A stretch of DNA of 64,000 bases from Gossypium raimondii (taxonomy: Eukaryota > Streptophyta > Magnoliopsida > Malvales > Malvaceae). Both the position numbers and the translations under genes were made by a program. The stretch lies in NCBI RefSeq assembly GCF_025698545.1, contig NC_068572.1:248001-312000 (forward strand), given 5' to 3'. The notes beneath the pieces were generated by a model. The model saw only the letters and a program-made list of their open reading frames with translations. It was not told the origin of the DNA and did no database searches. Shown here piece by piece: positions 1 through 10,263 of the stretch (position 1 is the first letter of the stretch; every line of letters starts with the position of its first letter).

Positions 1-20
1 GTCTTCTTTTTTTGGTTCAG

Positions 21-1471
21 GCGCCGGAGACGTCGTGGCAGCACGATATGTATTCGGATAAGGGAGCGGCGTTCCGAGGACAAGCAGGTCGGGCCTCCGC
101 AATTGAAACTGGAACGAAACTTTACATATCTAATTTAGATTATGGTGTTTCCAACGACGATGTCAAGGTATTTTTCTTTTTTTCTTTTTCATAAAGTTTT
201 CTGCTATTTTCTTATTGAATTTTAAATATGAGATTTACTGCTATGCTTCGATCTGTTATTATTTTTAACGGTGTTATTGATTTGAATTTTTGTTCACGAT
301 AAACTTACGTTCCTGGTGATTCCTCGGGCTTAGCTGTTAGGAAATTTGTTAAAATTTCATTATAATCGAAAAGTTTAGCGATGAATAGCTGTACTTACAT
401 AAATTTCCCTTTAAATATCAATATTATGTGTTTGCATACAGGAATTGTTTTCTGAGGTCGGTGATCTAAAACGATTTACAATCCATTACGATAGAAGTGG
501 AAGATCGAAGGTATCTAATTGAGACTGGTATAAACTGGTCCTTCCGATGAAATTCTTTGTATCATGCAGTAGTTTAGAACCAAAGAGCTCTTTTTCTTAG
601 GGAACAGCAGACGTTGTCTTCTCTTTCCGAACAGATGCTCTGGCTGCAGTCAAGAGATACAACAATGTTCAGCTCGATGGGAAGCCAATGAAAATTGAGA
701 TTGTTGGAGCAAACATTTCTACTCCTGTTGCACCTTCAGCTGCTAATGGCACCTTTGGAAATTCAAATGGAGCCACTAGAGGGTACGCCTAATTACATAT
801 TTAGATAACTCCTTGTTTTCCTTGAAACTTTAGATTCCGTTTCTGGTAACCTTAATTGAGATCTTACACTTGCAGAGTGCTTCTGTTATTGTTTCATGTT
901 ACATGCTGAAATTTTCTAAAGTTGCATGGAATCTCCTTATGATGTTAATCTTAACAATAAGTATTGGCTGAAATTTCTCCATAATTATCAACTTATTTGA
1001 AAATTTAGTTTTTGGTTTACAAAAGTCTGAGAAAGTGATCAAATTGTTTGGCCATGTATGTTCAGACAAGCATCTTCGGTAGTTATGCTCCGTGTATTTT
1101 ATATGTTTTACTTAGTGGGACATGCAAGGATTCATATTTTTATGTGCTTTTTACCTTTCCTGCCTATCATAATGGTATCACACCCATATTCATGTTAGTG
1201 GTTCTGTGCAGAATATGTTTAATATCATTCGTTTCTCTTGTTTGTCAAGCAACTTTTGGTTACTGATAAACTTGACTTACTAATCTTGCTATGGTTTTTT
1301 TACAGTGGCCAAGGCAGGGGTGTTGGGTTTGGCAGGCAACGTGGTGGTATTGGAGGCCGTGGCTCTGGAAGAGGTCATGGACGAGGAAGGGGCCGCGGAG
1401 AAAAGATTTCTACAGAAGATCTTGACGCTGACTTAGAGAAGTATCATTCTGAAGCAATGCAGACTAATTGA
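21..1471 (+). CDS. ALY: ALY/REF-type mRNA export adaptor (THO complex subunit 4), 5' exon(s) missing
   Basis: RNA-binding adaptor that links the THO/TREX complex to the mRNA export receptor in the nucleus (family knowledge). Four exons are visible: 21-167, 442-510, 601-782 and 1306-1471 (stop TGA at 1469-1471), all with GT-AG borders and matching phases. They encode a pre-RRM segment (APETSWQHDMYSD), one RRM with RNP2 (LYISNLD) and an RNP1-like GTADVVFS, then a Gly/Arg-rich tail (RGGQGRGVGFG...GRGRGRGE) and the conserved C-terminal helix EKISTEDLDADLEKY that marks REF/ALY proteins. The APE-SW-HDM-SD segment resembles Arabidopsis ALY3/ALY4 most closely. The N-terminal exon with the start codon lies left of the window; base 20 ends a pyrimidine-rich acceptor (ttggttcag). 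Nothing looks broken. Family call is firm; the exact paralogue is a guess. Confidence 0.93.
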
Positions 1472-3484
1472 ACTTCTCTTGTTCTATTGGTCGGTTTTGA
1501 GTCTTTTCTTCTATGGGCTTTATGTGCTTGATACCCGACTGTATTGTGTATCTCTACCAAAACCATACTATTTAGAGGAACTATTGATGAAGAGAACTCT
1601 TAGTTTCTTAATTTATGGAGTTTGGGCTTTTACTCTTAGTTGTTCCTTTGACATGGGTATAAAGGGTGTGGTCGGTGGAAAGATCTTTGTAGTCTGCCAT
1701 AGTGATTTTGGTTTCATTGAAACTGCCTCACCCCACAAGTTGGGATCAAAAGGCAACTTTTTCTCTTGGTTTTCCATATGTTAAGGGAACATTGGCTGCA
1801 TGCTGTGGGAGGATTAATGTTGCCGTTGGCCCGAGCTGCATTGCCTTTTGGTTGCTCCTGCATTGCAAAACCAGGGAGATCGTAAGTGAGGTAGATTTCT
1901 TTATGATCTTTCTCTTATGGATTCTTTATTAGCTGTTCTGGATTTCATCTTTTGTGTTGTCAGTGATGCAATTCCTTTCCCTGTTTAGGCACTTAGGTAT
2001 TAAAAGTTACTTCACTTTGTTATATTGTTTGCGAATGGAATATGCTTTCTCCTTTATCTATTGTGGCTGCTGATGTGGCTTACTGTAGTCAATTGTTGTA
2101 GAATCTCTCTGGTTCAGTTCATCCAGTTGGCTTCTCGATGGTGAAAAAAAGGTGTCTGAAGTCTCAAAGTCTCAGCATATGACTGCTTTTTTATTTGGGG
2201 TCAGCTAGAACGTGTACCCTTGCTCTTAACCTCTTTTATACTAGGTCAAGAGCTAAGATTGAAAAATGGTTGAATTTACATAATGTTTAATTTCGTTCCG
2301 TGAGCTTGCTATGCTATTTCTAGGAGCAAATGGCTTTAGCTCCAGGCTATGGTAAAGAGAACACGCTTATTTGCGATGGTATTGGTTCTTCTTATGGTTG
2401 CCATCTCCTTATGAGTTGCCGGTCCCTTATCTTTTCTTTATTGATATACAAGTTTTGACCTAGTGCTGCTCTTAATCGACTTCCAGCATTTATGTCATTG
2501 AATGCTAATCATAGATTTTAGTGCATACGGATTTTCTCTTTTACCAAGTTAAAAATGCATCTCATGCATGTAAGATCCAGGTCAGATAAATTATGTGTTA
2601 ATTTTGAGCGGTATACTTATTTCTGTTTGTTCTCTTTTCTCATACGTTTCAAGTTGGTTCAATTTGTTTACGTTTTGGTAAACATGAGTTGAAAACAATT
2701 CGCCATTCATGAAACTGGAAAGTGCGCATTATAATTTATCGTTATCTTTGTTGGAATCGAATCAAAAAAGTTAAAAAGGATCGTTTTGTATTATCAGATT
2801 TTGCTGATTGATTTAGGCTTTGTTTTCATATTGCTTTTTCAAGTGTTTTTGGGGTTAATAACATTTTCGAGTCTTAAGCATAAGCAAACACTAAACATAC
2901 AGTTTTGTCATTACAAAGTGCTTTTGAACGTAAACACGAAAGCTATAATTTTTAGCTTTTGCATCTGAAAAAATAAAATAATTTTTTTTGAATGCATTTT
3001 ATGTAATATTTATATTGGGTTTTACATTTATATTTTTATTGATATATTTCAAATATATAACATTATACATTTGAATTTGTGATGGTTATATTATATTAAT
3101 ATTTAAAATGTAATTTATACATTCAGAATTAAATATAAGAAATAAACAATGTTAATTGCTTAAAAAGTATTTAAAATGTATATTTAATATAACAAAATAT
3201 TATTAGTGTGTGTTATAATAAATTGTTTTATATTTTAAATATTTTCATAATATTTTAAATATATATTTCATATTCAAATCTACTAATAGTGAGCTATAAC
3301 ACATTATTTTTATCAATAATATTTCAATAGAAATATAAAAAGTAGGTTAAGCTTTTCTCATTTACTTTTTTATCCATTATTATACAGTACAGCATAATTC
3401 ATATATTGATTCTATTACACAATAATGAATTAGTAGATTAAAAAGTAATGGATTTAAAAATTAGCTCCAATCCTCGTATTTTGG
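1472..3484. other. Intergenic stretch between two convergent genes
   Basis: The ALY gene (+) and the unknown-protein gene (-) converge here. The first ~600 bases are less AT-rich and probably hold the ALY 3' UTR; no poly(A) site can be fixed from sequence alone. From about 2950 to 3470 the DNA is extremely AT-rich with no coding signal. No repeat with recognisable ends was found. Confidence 0.5.
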
Positions 3485-6400
3485 TTAGGCTCTTTTAGGC
3501 GCTCTAAGCTTACCCCAACTAGAGAAGATCAACCTCGACAAGCAATAAAACAGGGCCTTGATGTAACACAATATGAAGTTCCAACATGAAGATGGCCAAT
3601 ACCAGGGATATAATAATCTAAAGAACATGCTTATAAGATGTCGAGGGTAACGTCCAACCTGCACATTTCAATCGTGTATCAATTCATGTCCATCCAATCA
3701 GCTGGGATTACCACTCATTTAAATAAAAGAATGTTTTTATATAAATTTGAACGGATTTTTATATCCGATCAGACTTACAAAAGAATAGAAGTCAATAGTT
3801 TTACTCTTTCCACTCTACTCTAATTTGGTTCAGACTAAAAAAATTTAAAAAAAAAATATTGTTCAAGTCTACTTAGAACTTTGAAAAAATTTAGAAGGTT
3901 AAATGAGAATTTTTTAAAAAAAATTTAAGGATCATGGATTTCAACTAAAATATTGATTTTGTTTTCTAATTTTTTTATTAAGAGAAGCGTTTTTCTTTAA
4001 AAATATCGTCAATATTTTAAACAAAATAGTCAGTGTTACGCTGGATTCAAGTCAACCACTTTCTTAGTTGGTTATTTGCTTTTAAAAAAGGGTATACTCA
4101 CAGGATACAGCAAATCCAAGGCATCCCAAGCTGCATGACGCACAGCCCTTGTAGGATACATTGGGCCACCGGGTGAGGTAAAGTTATACAAACAAGTCTT
4201 CAACCTCGTACTTGTTGGAATTCTCAGTTGCATTCCTGCCAAAAGAAAATGACACTAAGCTCATAATCAAGCAGTTGAATACCCATCCCAAAAACCTAGA
4301 ACAAGTTGGTAGTAATAATACCCCCAAGAACTTTAATCTGAACAAGATAATGCAGCAGGACTGGCTCCACTTTTAATTTTTGAAGCTGGCTAATACAAAT
4401 TTTTCAATAATGTTAGCCATAGAACAAGATCATTAAAATGTATAGTATTTAATACGGAAAAATCTTAAAATTACATATGAACTTTGGTTTAACGTGTAAT
4501 GTTATAGACTCTGATTTTATACGATTCTATACTAACGCAATGTTGCATGAAAAAATAAATATATTTATTCAATATAAAAATAAACTTATGTATTTATTTA
4601 AATATGTGCGATTGAATCAAACTTAAAGTTCCATGTATATATTTGAACCACAATCAAAGTTCTATTTATATAAATATACTACATTAAAGTTTAGGTGTAA
4701 TTTTGAGATTCAACCCTATTTAATATGAAAATGGAGTTCACCTGGTCAGCTACTTCAGTCACAAATATATCTGCTGGTCCCCCAACCAATATAGCATTTG
4801 GAAATGTGGGGCATAGCTTCAAGAAGCTTTCAAGTTTTTCAACTGCACATAGAGTGCAACATCATTAATGGACATTCCATTTATGTACATTATTGCTCAA
4901 AATCAAGGTTTCAAAGGGAAGAAAAAGCAACCCAACCTGCGTTATAAAAGAATATGAACCTCGAAAGTAAAAGGTAAAGATCCCTTTGGGCCTGAAAGGT
5001 ACAAATTATTGATGGTAAATAGTAACAAAACATTAAAGGTCTTGAGGGTAAAACATGGCAGTTATATGTCAGCATGCAAAACTTGACATAAAAGTAAAAA
5101 TAACTGACCTGTACTGGAATTTTATTTAACCGTGTAGGCTCCAATGCAACTTCATCGAGAAGGTACTGAGTCCATAGGAGGATAAAAGTTCAACAAATAG
5201 TTTCTCTCAAAAAGACTAATAAAAGAAAGGTTAAATTACTAGTTGGCGCCTGAACTTGGTAATTGTTTCTATATTGGAGCTTGAACTAGGCAATTCTTCT
5301 CACATTAGGGTTGAACTTTAGAGTTTTCAATGAAATATTAGGGATTAACTTGAAACAAGAAAAAAAGGTTCAGGCCTTAATATGGAAACAATAAGTTTAA
5401 GCCCCAATGTGAAAGTAATTTCCAAGTTCAGGCCCAAAAATTGATTTAACCCATAAAAGAAAGCCCCAATATGTGTCCTTTTAGTTTACCTTAAAGAGAG
5501 ACTGGAAACACCTGGCATTTGATTGGATATCAATCCTGCATACAATCACAAAAATTAACTGAACAGATAACATTATCAGGCCAAGAGTTATGCTACTACT
5601 TTCATTAAGGATGACCGTATATTAATAATGTCAACTTCAAAATCTAGCTATGTTTCTTGGACTAGGGTGCGAAAGTCATATACAAGTATATTCAGTTTTT
5701 TAAAAGTTTTTGGAAGATCTTTGAAGAATTATATCCCTATATCCATGTTAGAATATGCGGCAGACGAGAATACTTTGTGAAAGTACAACGAATTGGAATT
5801 TGTATTCCTACCAGAGAACATTTGTTGCACCCTGAACAAGTGCAGAGGAATAACGAAGTAGTACATCTGCATGATCCAGTTCAACTTCAAACAACTGCAG
5901 AAGGAAAAAAAAAATTGCAAATCATCCACTGATTAAAACAATATTGGTGAATCCCGAATGCAAAGATATCTGAATTAGAACATATAGTCGAAGCAATTAT
6001 TATAACTACCGAGCACTGTTTGATATGAAAATATAATAAAATGCCATGACCGGTCTTTTTATGGCCATTTTCATCCAGAGAACTCACGAATATCTGCACT
6101 GCTATATCACTACTAACCCAAAAATGTGCTTAAACAGGGAATAAAGCCAACAAAACAATAAGAACAATGTATTGTATAATGTAATGTAGATTGTTTTCAA
6201 AACCAAAAGCTGTTTCCAATTAGTCAGAACAGTTTTCACTCCAAATTAGCACATGGCAAAGCCACCAACCATTTCGAACACCCACACAAATGTATTCACA
6301 AACGATTCATTTGAAACAGCAAAAGAACTATGAAGTAATCATGAGTCTTCCTTACCCATTTATGGAATAAAAGGGCGAAAGTGTGAGATGCAAATGATTG

Positions 6401-7279
6401 GCTCCATACTTGCACAATCAAATCAAGGATAGGTTTTCCACGAAGGGGCACTCGAACATAGTAATTAGCAAGGACATCATAAAAGCATAACCGACCATTA
6501 ACACTGTACTCCGCAGACGATATTAGATCTTCTCTACTTAGAATTATATCTGTTTTTCAATTTCAATACAAAAACCAATAAGAGAAATCCATCAAATCCT
6601 CAAGCCCGAGTAAATAGTATTCATATATATATTCATCCCTTAATCAATTAAAAGGCACAAGAATTTGAACACTAACTAGTTTAAGTTTAATTTGATGTAA
6701 ATTTTAGTAAGAAAAAATAAAACTAACAAAATAAAAAACCGAGAGAGAAAAAGAGAGGAAGTTGACCGCATCTAAGCTAACCTTTGGCTCGATCATCGAT
6801 TTCCAAAGCTAGATCCGCAAATAATTCTTGTAATGAGTTGCGTCTCTGAGAGGAAGAGGCTAATGCCTGTAAAAAAATTGAATATATATTTCGATCAAAA
6901 GGCTCTAAGCAGTAGAAAATTTTTATTTAAAAAAAAGAAGAGAAAATTACTTATATTACATTTCATAACTACTTTTCTGGCGCTAGTCAACATTACATGA
7001 TTACTAAAAAAAGTTAAACGCACACGTATACATTTCCCGGTTTTAGAAAAGAAAAAGGAAAATAATATAAGATTCATTTGAAAAAGAAAATCTAAAAAGG
7101 ATAAAAATCATTTCGTCCTTCCTTACATTATCCCGAGAAACAAACAGGAAAACAAAAAGAAGAGGTGAGAAGAAAAAAAAACTCACCCGCTGAAGTCTTT
7201 TCTCGATTTCTAGTGAGAGCGCGTTGAGATAAGCGGAACTTCGACGCCTAGGAGAAGCTTCTTCTTGTTGACGCTGCAT
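3485..7279 (-). CDS. Conserved plant protein of unknown function, 11 exons, complete
   Basis: I recognise this as a conserved plant protein but cannot name a function. Exons, in coding order: 7279-7187, 6866-6782, 6549-6356, 5894-5812, 5535-5490, 5165-5109, 4991-4937, 4842-4742, 4385-4322, 4235-4102, 3658-3485. All have GT-AG borders and all phases join, giving 1086 nt (361 aa plus stop). It starts MQRQQEEASPRRRSSAYLN, then a helical segment (LEIEKRLQRALASSSQRRN). Further landmarks are RGKPILDLIVQVWSQSFASH, LLRYSSALVQGATNV, LEPTRLNKIPVQAQRDLYLL, FPNAILVGGPADIFVTEVAD, TSPGGPMYPTRAVRHAAWDA, and an aromatic, hydrophobic C-terminus (RYPRHLISMFFRLLYPWYWP) ending in a basic KLRAPKRA tail. The C-terminal part could be membrane-associated. 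No enzyme motif is visible. Introns 5 and 8 carry MULE-type MITEs. The first ATG after a GA-rich leader was taken as start. Gene structure is solid; function is open. Confidence 0.88.
4455..4716. mobile_element. MULE-type MITE in intron 8 of the unknown-protein gene
   Basis: Inverted-repeat element of 262 bp. The ends pair as CGGAAAAATCTTAAAATTAC and, read inward from the right, GGGTTGAATCTCAAAATTAC. It is flanked by an exact 9-bp direct repeat TATTTAATA (4446-4454 and 4717-4725), the target-site length used by Mutator-like elements. No coding content. It sits between exons 8 and 9 and leaves both splice sites intact. Confidence 0.7.
5229..5452. mobile_element. MULE-type MITE in intron 5 of the unknown-protein gene
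   Basis: Element of 224 bp with terminal inverted repeats GGTTAAATTACTAGTTGGCG (left) and GGGTTAAATCAATTTTTGGG (right, read inward), both continuing into a shared CCTGAACTTGG block. The flanks are an exact 10-bp direct repeat ATAAAAGAAA (5219-5228 and 5453-5462). Target length fits a Mutator-type insertion. It has no coding capacity. Confidence 0.72.
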
Positions 7280-8088
7280 TTCTACGTTAAGATCTTAAAA
7301 GTGAAAAAGAAAAGAAAAGATCTATGAATTTGAGAGCGAAGAATTTTGAATTTCGAGTTTGATCCAAACAAAAAAGAAACGAACGAACTCAGAGAAAAAG
7401 CGTTTGGATTATTTCTCAACGAAACAAAAGCTTCTCTTCGTTAAATGAATTGCAGTAGCCGTTTCAACTCTATACCGACAAACAGAGAGTACAAAAAGCA
7501 GTGGATTTAGATAAATAAATATATACAGTAATTGTTTAATAACGAAGGGAACTGCAAGCGAAAGTGGATTTGGCGTGGGGGAGAGGCAAAGAGAGCGTGG
7601 TGGCGAGTTGAGCTGAGTTGAGAAGAAGCAAAAAAGGACAGTGATGAGAAGGATTTTGGTGTTAGGATGCGCTGCGTTTTTTTGGTTTTTTCTTGGAGGT
7701 GAGACTGAGATAAACAGAATCGTGAAATTATTATATAGTCACCATCCCAATGAAGATTGTAAAACTACAGCTATTAATTATTTAAATTACTGGACCACGT
7801 GTAATTCTCATCTTTGAATTTTTCTAATTTATTTTTTATTATTGAATTTGATTCCAAATTTTGATTCTTTTTCAATTAAGTATTTAAATTTAATTTCAAC
7901 TGTTCAATTTGATAATTAAGCTTTTCTTTGTCTCAATTAAATACTTAATCTAAGTATCAAATTGAATATTAAAGCTAAATTCATGTATTCTAAAATTAAC
8001 CCTTTAAAATTATACACATAAATAATTACTCAATTTTATTACTTTTATGTAACTTTTCACTTTTTCAATTTTTTATGAGAGAGTTAGT
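7280..8088. promoter_or_regulatory. 5' flank and probable promoter of the unknown-protein gene
   Basis: The first ~450 bases upstream of the ATG at 7279 are GA-rich on the + strand (CT-rich on the coding strand), typical of a plant leader and promoter. No clear TATA box could be assigned. Beyond ~7740 the DNA becomes AT-rich spacer without coding signal. Confidence 0.4.
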
Positions 8089-8467
8089 GGTAAAAGTATC
8101 ATGGAGGCTCTTGCACTAATAGTCAGATTACAGTTTGTCTTCTCTATTAATAAATAAATAAATTAGTCTCTATACGTTAGATCAAAAAGTGAATTTGTCC
8201 TTGTATTAAAAACTTCATTCAATTTCTACTATTAAAAGCTATTTCATGTACATCAGCAACGAGGTACATATGGCATACTACATGTCACTGTTTGGTTGTT
8301 TTATTAGTCACGTTGGTTTTTAAGAGTACAAATGGATAACTTTTTTAACAAAAAGGACCAATTTACCTTTTGATTTAACATACAGGGATTAATTTACTCA
8401 TTTTTAGTAGAAGAGATAAAATACAATCTGAATCTTAATATAAGGACTTTCATAATACTTTTACGAA
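8089..8467. repeat. Inverted-repeat (MITE-like) element
   Basis: Arms of ~180 bp pair across this interval: left GTAAAAGTATCATGGAGGC and, read inward from the right, GTAAAAGTATTATGAAAGTC. Both continue into matching ATTACAGTTTGTCTTCTCT/ATTGTATTTTATCTCTTCT blocks. No target duplication could be found. A partial copy of the same family lies at 57290-57562. A small MULE derivative is the likeliest class, but this is not proven. Confidence 0.5.
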
Positions 8468-8965
8468 CAATTTATTTATTATGGGGTAGTTGAGTTAAAT
8501 AACAGTCAACCCGGGGGATTGAACGAAGAATAGCGCCATTTCTTGATGACTTTAAACTTGGCGTTGAATCAAGGCTCATTGGGTTGGGTTGGTGGGGGGT
8601 AAATTAAAATCTTTCAAAAGATAACCACTCTCATTAAATTGAGTGTTTAGACTTCAGTTAATTCAAGCAGAAGTGTTTAGGCTTTAGACTTTTATCATAT
8701 TTCCCATGTTCAATATTCTTTATTTTTCTTGAAAATAATTATATTCTAATTTTTTGGTAAAATAAATTAAATTTTTAAGAAGTAGTTTCTAAGTGAGTAA
8801 TGATTTTCAATTGTACTTGTTTATTACCGGGTGACTTTTCAGAATATGATTTGTTCTTTAAATTGCAGATGTTAATTTTTCGAAAAAAATAACATTTTTT
8901 TTCTTTTTATTTCTATATTTTATTGGGGTGTTTTGATAATTTTTTTAATTAACTTGGTTCATAGC

Positions 8966-9463
8966 TAGAAGTGTTCATAGATCGGGTTAGGTTTAAACAT
9001 GATATTAACATACTTTATGTTTGTCCAAACCCAACTCGACCCGAAATATGGGTTTAAAATTTTATCCAAATTCGTCTATATTTGCAAAAGACTAACCCAA
9101 ACCCATTTTAGGTCTATTCATATTATATTTTAATTTTTTTAAAAATATTTATATTATATTATTTTAATATTTAATAAAAGTTTATATTTTTATTTATTGA
9201 AAATTTTTATATAGTCATTTTAATATTATTTTAATATTTATATTAGAGTAGTATTATATATTTAGTATAGATTTTTTTTAATGTGTTCTAAATTACATAA
9301 TATTTATAACGAGTTGGATCGAGCCGGACTCGAACATTGAATGCTCAAGCTCAAGCCTGACCTATATTTTAAACGGGTCTAAATTTTTTACCTAAACCTA
9401 TTTTTTTAGCCTAATATTTTTGTCTAAATTTTGAACGGATAACTCAACCCATAAACAGGTCTA
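8966..9463. mobile_element. Old hAT-type MITE, diverged copy
   Basis: Begins TAGAAGTGTTCATAGATCGG and ends with the reverse complement of TAGACCTGTTTATGGGTTGA, matching the ends of the young copy at 57618-58072 (TAGAGGTGCTCATGGGCCGG). The inner arms hold the same 'ACCCGAAATATGGG' and 'AACGGGTCTAAATTTT' blocks. The flanks TTCATAGC (8958-8965) and TTAATAAC (9464-9471) agree at 6 of 8 bases, consistent with a decayed 8-bp hAT target duplication. No coding content. Confidence 0.6.
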
Positions 9464-9794
9464 TTAATAACTAAAGTAATTATAATTTTATTAGGGATGT
9501 TTTGATAATTTTAAAATTAAATTCATACTTAATTAACTCATAATAATACATTAACAATTTAAAAAAAAAATTATGTTAAAATTTTGGTTTGCCCAACTCT
9601 TGGATTTACTCTTTGGATCAAATAATATCATTGACTACGTTGCCAAAACGCGAATGTGACATTGCATATCATCTTTACCTTAATATTTTTCAATTAATTG
9701 CACGCTATTGCGGAACTCAACGCTATAAATTGATATGCATGGGAATGGCGGAGAAGATAGAAAAAATTATTAGCCCAAATGTTCACTAATTGAA

Positions 9795-9944
9795 GGGTGA
9801 GTTTAGATGGGCGGTGCGTTTAACTGCGGTTAGTGTAAAAACAACGGTGGCGGTGAGATTAAATACTGTAGTGATACTGTAGCGTGAGATAAAAAGTAAA
9901 CTAAACGCACCGCGCCGCACCCAATCGCCCATCCAAACTCACCC
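9795..9944 (+). mobile_element. Tourist-like (PIF/Harbinger) MITE, copy 1
   Basis: A 150-bp element with ends GGGTGAGTTTAGATGGGCGG and, read inward from the right, GGGTGAGTTTGGATGGGCGA. Both flanks are the 3-bp repeat GAA (9792-9794, 9945-9947). The GC-rich inner part has short GCACC units near the right end. It is one of four copies here; the others have TTA/TAA target repeats, the PIF/Harbinger preference. Confidence 0.8.
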
Positions 9945-10110
9945 GAAGTCTTGGTGATAATCTTTTAAAATGATTAAAATAAAAGATTAAAGTTTATCGA
10001 AAAATGTTTAATAAAGGTTTAAGAAGATAAAAACAAAAAAGGGGTTCAATTAATTTCATACATTGATTTTAACTCAAATGAGACACTTAATTTTTATTTA
10101 TCATGACTTA

Positions 10111-10260
10111 GGGTGAGTTTGGATGGGCGATTGGGTGCGGTGCGGTGCGTTTAGTTTACTTTTTATCTCACGCTACAGTATCACTACAGTATTTAATCTC
10201 ACCGCCACCGTTGTTTTTACACTAACCGCAGGTAAACGCACCGCCCATCCAAACTCACCC
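10111..10260 (-). mobile_element. Tourist-like (PIF/Harbinger) MITE, copy 2, inverted
   Basis: A 150-bp element in opposite orientation to copy 1 and only 166 bp from it. Ends GGGTGAGTTTGGATGGGCGA and, inward from the right, GGGTGAGTTTGGATGGGCGG. Flanked by TTA on both sides (10108-10110, 10261-10263). The sequence is nearly the exact reverse complement of copy 1, so the insertion is probably young. Confidence 0.82.
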
Positions 10261-10263
10261 TTA

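Noticed and set aside
1479-1932. Open frames of 101 and 76 codons after the ALY stop
   Set aside because: Overlapping frames in the probable 3' UTR without codon structure or family similarity.
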